Shown one piece after another: positions 55,019 to 64,000 of a DNA stretch of 64,000 bases (positions within the stretch are counted from its first letter, which is position 1; every line of letters starts with the position of its first letter). This DNA comes from Deinococcus radiopugnans ATCC 19172. GTDB lineage: Bacteria; Deinococcota; Deinococci; Deinococcales; Deinococcaceae. The stretch is taken from contig NZ_VDMO01000011.1 of assembly GCF_006335125.1 (NCBI RefSeq), positions 96,490 to 160,489 of the forward strand. The letters run 5' to 3'. The notes beneath the pieces were generated by a model, which saw nothing but the letters and a program-made list of their open reading frames with translations, was not told where the DNA came from and did not search any database. The position numbers and the translations under genes are program-made.

Positions 55019-55074
55019 CCACGGTCTGATCCTTGCGCCCCTTTCCCTGGGGAATGGGAGGGATCAGGCCGTGG
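55019..55074 (-). terminator. Long interrupted hairpin after livK
   Basis: A 14-bp stem with one wobble pair (55019-55032 with 55061-55074) encloses a smaller CCCC/GGGG hairpin. It stands 42 nt after the livK stop codon and before the hydrolase gene. It may reduce transcription of the downstream liv genes. Confidence 0.55.
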
Positions 55075-55115
55075 CGGCCTCCGCATCTGACCCGGTGCCA
55101 GGTGCTGTCAGCCCT

Positions 55116-56276
55116 CTACTTGCCCCAGACCACAGGCTTCTGGGAGAAGCTGGCCGGGTACACCGGCGCGCGGGTGTCGTTCAGGAACTGGAAGTGCAGC
55201 CAGTTGCCGGCCTTGAAACCCTGATACTGGGTCTTGAGGCTCTTGCTGAAGGTCAGCGTGCCGAACGGCGTGGGCGTGTTGGTCTTGGCCAGTTCGGCGG
55301 CCACCTTGTCCTTGTCGGTGCTGCCCGCCCGGTTGATGGCGGCGGCCAGCGACTTGAGGTTCACGTAGGCCAGCGGCGCGAAGTATTCCTCGGTAACGTT
55401 GCTGAACTTCTTCTTGTAGGCGTCCACGAAAGCGCGACTTTCCTTGTTGGGGCTGGTGGGCAGCCACAGGCTCAGGCCCGCGATGTCGTTGGCCAGAGGG
55501 TTTTTCTCGAAGCCCACCGGCCAGCTGGGCGGCGTGCCGTAGATCAGGCCCAGCTTGAGGTTCTGCTGCTTGATCTCGGTGGCCAGCGGCAGGGCGTCGG
55601 TGTCGTAGCCCACCCAGTACATGATGTCGGGCTTGGCGGCCTTGGCCTTGCTGACCAGCGGGCCGAAGTTACCGCTGCCGGTCTTGAACTTCTCGGTCAG
55701 GACGACGTTGAAGCCGGCCTTCTTGAAGGCGTCCACGGTGGAGTCGATGCCCGCGCTGCCGAAGGGGCCGTCCTCGTAGGCGATGGCGATGTTCTTGGCC
55801 CCCTGCTTGTCCTTGAGGGTCTTGAAGAAATCCAGAATGGCCTCGAAGTTGTAGTAGGACCACGGGTGGTAGTGGAAGAAGTACTTGTGATCGGCAAAGG
55901 CGTCCTCGACGGGCGTGGCGGCGGCCCCGATCCAGGCCATGAAGGTGTTGTACTGCTTGGCCGGGCCGGACAGCGCCACGCTGACCGCGCTGCTCACGCC
56001 GCCGGCCATGAAGTCCACCTTGTCCACCGTGACCAGCTTGACGAACTCCGGCACCGCCTTGGCCGGGGCACTGGCGTCGTCGCCGTACACCACTTCCAGG
56101 GGTTTGCCCAGCACGCCCCCCGCCTTGTTGATCTCGGCCAGCGCCAGTTCGTAGCCGTTCTTGGCCGCCTGGCCCGACACGCTGCCCGCTCCCGAGAGGG
56201 GAATCAGTACGCCCACTTTTACCGCGCCCGCGCCGGAAACCGCGAGCAGGACGCCCGTCAGAAGTAGAGTTTTCAT
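55116..56276 (-). CDS. livK: Branched-chain amino-acid ABC transporter substrate-binding protein
   Basis: A 386-residue periplasmic-binding protein of the Leu/Ile/Val type. The signal peptide MKTLLLTGVLLAVSGAGA is followed by VKVGVLIPLSGAGSVSGQAAKNGYELALAEIN, the classic start of this family, then VDFMAGGVSSAVSVAL and YWVGYDTDALPLATEIK. It captures branched-chain amino acids, or possibly another amide or urea-like compound. It is separated from livH by a hairpin and the hydrolase gene. The -10 box lies 9 nt before ATG. Confidence 0.93.
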   Translation of the reverse strand: MKTLLLTGVLLAVSGAGAVKVGVLIPLSGAGSVSGQAAKNGYELALAEINKAGGVLGKPLEVVYGDDASAPAKAVPEFVKLVTVDKVDFMAGGVSSAVSVALSGPAKQYNTFMAWIGAAATPVEDAFADHKYFFHYHPWSYYNFEAILDFFKTLKDKQGAKNIAIAYEDGPFGSAGIDSTVDAFKKAGFNVVLTEKFKTGSGNFGPLVSKAKAAKPDIMYWVGYDTDALPLATEIKQQNLKLGLIYGTPPSWPVGFEKNPLANDIAGLSLWLPTSPNKESRAFVDAYKKKFSNVTEEYFAPLAYVNLKSLAAAINRAGSTDKDKVAAELAKTNTPTPFGTLTFSKSLKTQYQGFKAGNWLHFQFLNDTRAPVYPASFSQKPVVWGK

Positions 56277-56285
56277 AACGCGGGC

Positions 56286-56291
56286 AGTCTA
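56286..56291 (-). promoter_or_regulatory. -10 box (TAGACT) of livK
   Basis: On the minus strand TAGACT ends 9 nt before ATG 56276. No ribosome site is seen. Confidence 0.5.
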
Positions 56292-56378
56292 AGGGAGAGG
56301 CGTCACGGGGGCGTTACAAGGGTGTGCATGACGCCGCGCCTTGTCGTCCACTGTGACCGTGGCGTTACGCTGCGCACC

Positions 56379-56384
56379 TACCCT
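56379..56384 (+). promoter_or_regulatory. Leaderless -10 box (TACCCT) of the MetX-like gene
   Basis: TACCCT stands 5 nt before GTG 56390 and 8 nt before ATG 56393. Confidence 0.45.
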
Positions 56385-56392
56385 GGGCCGTG

Positions 56393-57484
56393 ATGAGTGA
56401 GACGCTGCGGGGGGCGGGGCTGGAAGCGGGCGCGGGACCGGGCGAGTGGGTCTTCTCGGCCCAGGCGACGTTTTCGGGTGTGGACGTGCCGCTGCGGCTG
56501 GGCGCGCAGTCGTGGGGGACGCTCAACGCGGCGCGCGACAATGCCGTGCTGGTCTGCCATTACTACACCGGTACCATGCGCGCCGCAGGAACGAATCCGG
56601 ACGGCACACCCGGCTGGTGGGCTGCTCTCATTGGGCCGGGCCTGCCGCTGGACACAGACCGCTTTTTTGTCATCTGCATGAATACGCCGTCCAACGTGCA
56701 GGCCCGTGACTCCGGCATCGTGACCACCGGCCCGGACACCCCCCACCCGGACGGCGAGACCTGGGGACCGCGATTTCCAGACTGGGATTTTGGCGATCTG
56801 CACGCCATTCAGCTGGGACTGATGCAGGCGCTGGGAGTAGCGCGCTGGCATGCGGTGGCCGGTCCCAGCCTGGGCGGCCTGCAGGCCCTGCAGTGGGCGG
56901 CCCGCACCCCCGAACTCGCGCCGCGCGTGGCGGCGGTGGCGGCCAGTCCGCACGTCGGCCCGGCCCTGCGCGACGCCTTCACGCCCCTGCTGCGTCAGGT
57001 GGCCCAGGTGGGCGGTCTGGAGGAGGCGCTGCGCGTGATCACCTTTTTCGGGCTGGGGGCAGACGGGCTGGAAGCCCTGTTCCGCAACGCCGACCTGGGG
57101 GCCTACCTGGCTGCGCGCTCGGGCACGGCCAGCCTGCCGCACATCCTGGACATCGCGCGGCTGGTGGGCACCCACGATCTGGCGGGGGTGACCCCGCACC
57201 CCGAAATGTTCGCCCACTGGGCCGCATCAGGCTTGCGGCTGCTGACCGTGAATATCGCCGGGGACCAGTTCTTCCCCGCCGCCGAGATGCGGGGCTTCGC
57301 CCAGGCCTCGGCGGCGGCGGGCGTGAATCACACCCATCTGGAATTCGCCTCTGGGCAGGGCCATCTGGGCTGCGTGAACGACACGGCGGCCTTTGCCGCA
57401 CAGATGCACGCCTTGCTGAATGCTCCCGCCACGCCCGTGCTGGCGGCTGCGGGCGCTGTGGGTAGCGAGTTGTCTGGTGTGTAA
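56393..57484 (+). CDS. MetX-like alpha/beta hydrolase (homoserine acyltransferase family)
   Basis: A 363-residue protein of the homoserine O-acetyltransferase superfamily. The early block VDVPLRLGAQSWGTLNAARDNAVLVCHYYTG and nucleophile elbow AGPSLGGLQALQWAA (Ser159) are typical, and the triad is completed by Asp in NIAGDQFFP and His in SGQGHLGCV. The substrate-specificity region (NTPSNVQARDSG) differs from authentic MetX (which usually has GGCKGSTGP), so another acyl acceptor or a hydrolase role is possible. In-frame GTG 56390 is an alternative start. A weak AAATCGC/GCGATTT hairpin lies downstream at 57492-57519. Confidence 0.85.
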   Translation: MSETLRGAGLEAGAGPGEWVFSAQATFSGVDVPLRLGAQSWGTLNAARDNAVLVCHYYTGTMRAAGTNPDGTPGWWAALIGPGLPLDTDRFFVICMNTPSNVQARDSGIVTTGPDTPHPDGETWGPRFPDWDFGDLHAIQLGLMQALGVARWHAVAGPSLGGLQALQWAARTPELAPRVAAVAASPHVGPALRDAFTPLLRQVAQVGGLEEALRVITFFGLGADGLEALFRNADLGAYLAARSGTASLPHILDIARLVGTHDLAGVTPHPEMFAHWAASGLRLLTVNIAGDQFFPAAEMRGFAQASAAAGVNHTHLEFASGQGHLGCVNDTAAFAAQMHALLNAPATPVLAAAGAVGSELSGV

Positions 57485-57604
57485 GCCCCGCAAATCGCCT
57501 TGGCTTTTAATTGCGATTTCAAAGGACAAGTTCTGGAACAGGCATTGGTGGCACGATTCCTGAAGGGGCAGCCTTGTTGTTTGCAGCCCAGGGCAACCCA
57601 CAAC

Positions 57605-57630
57605 GAGAAAACTCCGCCAGAGACGGAGTT
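57605..57630 (-). terminator. Terminator of tRNA-Lys
   Basis: AACTCCG pairs with CGGAGTT (57610-57616 and 57624-57630). On the minus strand TTTTCTC follows. It begins 5 nt after the tRNA 3' end. Confidence 0.75.
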
Positions 57631-57634
57631 GGTC

Positions 57635-57712
<78 letters not shown>

Positions 57713-57754
57713 GCGCCATCACACCCGGCCAGGGGCGTTTTTGCAGCGGGTGTG

Positions 57755-57783
57755 AGTATACGGAGGGCAGCCTGACCTGTCAA
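57755..57783 (-). promoter_or_regulatory. Consensus promoter of tRNA-Lys
   Basis: On the minus strand TTGACA (57783-57778) and TATACT (57760-57755) are separated by exactly 17 bp. The start would lie about 38 nt before the mature tRNA 5' end; an 8-bp inverted repeat (57720-57727 with 57747-57754) falls in this leader. Confidence 0.8.
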
Positions 57784-57796
57784 TCGTGGCTGCGTC

Positions 57797-59134
<1,338 letters not shown>

Positions 59135-59140
59135 GGGGGC

Positions 59141-59146
59141 AAATTA
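59141..59146 (-). promoter_or_regulatory. Leaderless -10 box (TAATTT) of ffh
   Basis: On the minus strand TAATTT ends 6 nt before ATG 59134. Confidence 0.55.
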
Positions 59147-59195
59147 CCACGCCGGGTCAGGCTTTTCTGTTAGCGGAGGCGGAGGTCTGAAGCCC

Positions 59196-59201
59196 TATGC
59201 T
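59196..59201 (+). promoter_or_regulatory. Leaderless -10 box (TATGCT) of the MazG-like gene
   Basis: TATGCT lies 6 nt before ATG 59208. Confidence 0.55.
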
Positions 59202-59207
59202 GCGGAC

Positions 59208-59495
59208 ATGGGCAAACTGGTGCGTGAACGGATTCCGGAACTTTTCGGCGGAACTTCCCGTGTGTTGAATGCCGACGAGTTTCGCGCCGCCCTCCGAGCC
59301 AAACTGGGCGAGGAGGTGGCCGAATATCTTGAATCGGGCGAAGTGCTGGAACTGGTCGACGTTCTGGAAGTCGTGTATGCGCTGGCAAAGACCGACGGTG
59401 TGGGGAAGAGGGAACTGGAAGACCTGCGGCGACAGAAGGCCGGGGAGCGCGGCGGCTTCGACGCTTGGCTGTGGTGGAAGCCTGCAACGGGTTAA
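59208..59495 (+). CDS. Small MazG/HisE-like pyrophosphohydrolase
   Basis: A 95-residue all-helical protein. MGKLVRERIPELFGG, the ELLxxE-like helix KLGEEVAEYLESG and the ExxD-type helix LELVDVLEVVYALAK follow the all-alpha NTP pyrophosphatase layout, with Glu/Asp residues placed to bind Mg2+. It most resembles short phosphoribosyl-ATP pyrophosphohydrolase-like proteins, often house-cleaning enzymes for odd nucleotides. The much longer upstream frame is a shadow of ffh. Confidence 0.8.
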   Translation: MGKLVRERIPELFGGTSRVLNADEFRAALRAKLGEEVAEYLESGEVLELVDVLEVVYALAKTDGVGKRELEDLRRQKAGERGGFDAWLWWKPATG

Positions 59496-59592
59496 TCCGG
59501 CTAAAACTCCCTCGCCCCCACCCCAAACTACCCGGCCAGCTTGTGCACATGCTCCAGCGTAAATGCTCGCCTGCGTGACCGCCGTATTCCGT

Positions 59593-60072
59593 TCAGGTTG
59601 GAAACCCCATCGCGTATATCAGCGCCTGCTGAAGGGTCAGGGCACGGCCTTCCGCCCAGGCAGTTGCAAACTCACTGTCCTGCAAAGCCGCGCGAATGGG
59701 GGCCATGTCCTGCGTCAGCGTGTTGCGTTCGTCTTCAGTCAATCCGGCGTTCAACACTTCGCGCTGGGCTTCGGCGACGCCCAGCAGAACTGCGGCGTGA
59801 CGCATCTCCTGCCCATCGGCGGCGAGCAGGCCAAGCACCTCCAGTGCGATGGGGGCCAGCGAGAATCGCCCGCCCTCTATCTGCCCGGTTTTGAGCAGCC
59901 CTTGTAGCGCCTGAATCAGGTAGTCCCGCGACATTTCCCCGTTGCCAAGCTGCCGGTAAAGGATGCCCATGTTGATCAGTGCAGATTGTTCGTCGCTGCC
60001 AGATTTGTGTTTCAAATGCAGGAATTGTACGAAAGTTTTGCGGGTTGAATAACGAAAGGGCAGGTTGACCAT
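59593..60072 (-). pseudogene. C-terminal remnant of a large ATPase-type transcriptional regulator
   Basis: The last 125 residues of this frame are typical of the C-terminal TPR end of LuxR/AfsR-like STAND regulators: ALINMGILYRQLGNGEMSRD, AAVLLGVAEAQREVLNAG, then FATAWAEGRALTLQQALIYA. Nothing of the ATPase or DNA-binding parts remains; upstream the frame runs into unrelated sequence (from about 60010) and then the mfd promoter. ATG 60072 could still start a 159-residue product, but no ribosome site or -10 box is seen. It is not an exact copy of the BTAD regulator at 47246-50296. Confidence 0.65.
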
Positions 60073-60076
60073 TAAA

Positions 60077-60125
60077 GGGACTGTGCCAGATTCAACCAAG
60101 GTCCCTTGACCCTTCGCACAGTCCC
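60077..60125. repeat. 10-bp inverted repeat before mfd
   Basis: GGGACTGTGC (60077-60086) and GCACAGTCCC (60116-60125) are perfect inverted copies 29 nt apart, ending 16 bp before the mfd -10 box. They could be a regulator site or the scar at the end of the deleted regulator gene. Confidence 0.6.
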
Positions 60126-60141
60126 ATTTCCCCCAACCGCG

Positions 60142-60147
60142 TAAACT
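60142..60147 (+). promoter_or_regulatory. Leaderless -10 box (TAAACT) of mfd
   Basis: TAAACT lies 6 nt before GTG 60154. Confidence 0.6.
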
Positions 60148-60153
60148 CTTCCA

Positions 60154-63279
<3,126 letters not shown>

Positions 63280-63288
63280 AGTAATGTA

Positions 63289-64000
63289 TTACTCCAGCGG
63301 CGCGGTAAATTCAAAGATGCCGCAGGTATCTCTTCTGGGGAAAATTAGTGTTTCATCGCGGACGTAGACAACAATTGAATTTTGCAGATATGTCATGTCT
63401 TCCTGCTCGCCACATCCTTGACGTGGATCAATGGTGTATTCCACCGTTCTGGTCACGCCTGTCTTCATGTTGAAAATGTAGATAATAGGGTTGTACTGTG
63501 AGATGCCAATTTTCGATTCCGTGGCTGAGAAGACAGCGAAATTCTCATCCCTGTAAATCAAGCCTCCGTCATTCTCCATAACGAGTTGGCCGCTGCTCAA
63601 ATTGAATACTTGACTCTCAATATACGAAAGCGCGCCAGACACGCCGCCACTTACGAGGACATACTGGTCGCTCAGCGCATTCGCGTTGGCACCACTGATC
63701 TCAACTTTCTTACTCCAAGTTCTCTTGTCCGCAGTCACCCGAATATCTGTGTCGTAACCACTGGCCTGACAAGTGACATGATATTTTCCAATCTGTCCAT
63801 CTGGGCAAACGTCACTGAGTTGAAGTTGCGTCTGTCTCGCCAAATCTGCCGCTTGATGAATTTTGGTTGCAACCTCTGTACCGGACATCTTCGAGTTGAG
63901 GCTGTGCTGGACGGGAAATCCCTGAACGTGTGACAGGTTGCGAATCGGCAGGATAAACGGCGGTGTTTTGGGTGTGTGACGACTCCAAAACCCGCCGATC
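63289..64000 (-). CDS. Uncharacterised protein, AT-rich gene open to the window edge
   Basis: The frame remains open from its stop at 63289 to the last base, so at least 237 residues are encoded and the true start probably lies outside. ATG 63888 would give 199 residues, but upstream codons also read as credible protein (FILPIRNLSHVQGFPVQ). The product has beta-propeller-like strands (QYVLVSGGVSGALSYIESQVF; GGLIYRDENFAVFSATESK) and Cys residues in CPDG, VTCQAS, GCGEQED and DTCGIF. The DNA is much more AT-rich than mfd next to it, suggesting recent transfer. No function can be given. Confidence 0.6.
   Translation of the reverse strand, partial: IGGFWSRHTPKTPPFILPIRNLSHVQGFPVQHSLNSKMSGTEVATKIHQAADLARQTQLQLSDVCPDGQIGKYHVTCQASGYDTDIRVTADKRTWSKKVEISGANANALSDQYVLVSGGVSGALSYIESQVFNLSSGQLVMENDGGLIYRDENFAVFSATESKIGISQYNPIIYIFNMKTGVTRTVEYTIDPRQGCGEQEDMTYLQNSIVVYVRDETLIFPRRDTCGIFEFTAPLE

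Noticed and set aside
63281..63294. AGTAATGTATTACT as a terminator between mfd and the last gene
   Set aside because: The stem is only six AT-rich pairs with a 2-nt loop and no T tract, so it would not terminate transcription.

Overview
The window is a dense, GC-rich bacterial chromosome segment whose content points to Deinococcus (inference). It carries the repair genes recN, recF and mfd, a HelD-like helicase, a DinB-family protein, a LEA-like desiccation protein and Thermus/Deinococcus-type maltose transporter genes. At least 25 genes have a TANNNT -10 box only 5-10 nt before the start codon, which is the leaderless-mRNA promoter architecture described for Deinococcus. No phage, insertion sequence or CRISPR array was found.

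Layout. 1-7150: the 5' part of a sugar-binding-protein gene (minus) with a canonical promoter and a LacI-type operator; gatC-serS; a secreted protein interrupted by an in-frame TGA; a lipoprotein; an unusual trypsin-like protease fused to endonuclease I; a DinB-family/unknown pair. 7150-14900: an MFS exporter with a TetR-type operator in its promoter, malEFG, and pckA. 14835-21960: a LEA-like 11-mer repeat protein, recN, a PrcB-domain lipoprotein, DoxX, and recF overlapping dciA. 22000-31250: moaB, a membrane protein, truD with three small followers, a GNAT/ornithine-racemase-like pair, HelD, and two AT-richer paralogous lipoproteins. 31390-46180: pgm, murJ, a YdcF-like protein, topA, an SRPBCC protein, a GidA-like FAD protein overlapping trmB, a KhtT/KhtU-type K+/H+ antiporter pair, an M3 oligopeptidase and a CAP-domain protein. 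46190-57490: an SDR dehydrogenase, a large BTAD/MalT-like regulator, a branched-chain amino-acid ABC operon (livK, hydrolase, livHMGF) and a MetX-like hydrolase. 57600-64000: tRNA-Lys with its own consensus promoter, ffh, a MazG/HisE-like protein, the remnant of a large regulator, mfd, and an AT-rich gene that runs off the window.

How the parts connect. Near-identical LacI-type operators (consensus KGAAGCGRTTCM) lie upstream of the partial sugar-binding gene, malE and pckA. This suggests one carbohydrate-responsive regulator switching sugar uptake and gluconeogenesis, although no LacI gene is present here. Repair and replication functions (recN, recF-dciA, topA, helD, mfd) are dispersed, each with its own leaderless promoter. 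The most unusual single gene is the cytoplasmic-looking protease-nuclease fusion at 3992-5962, a candidate conflict/defence effector (inference).
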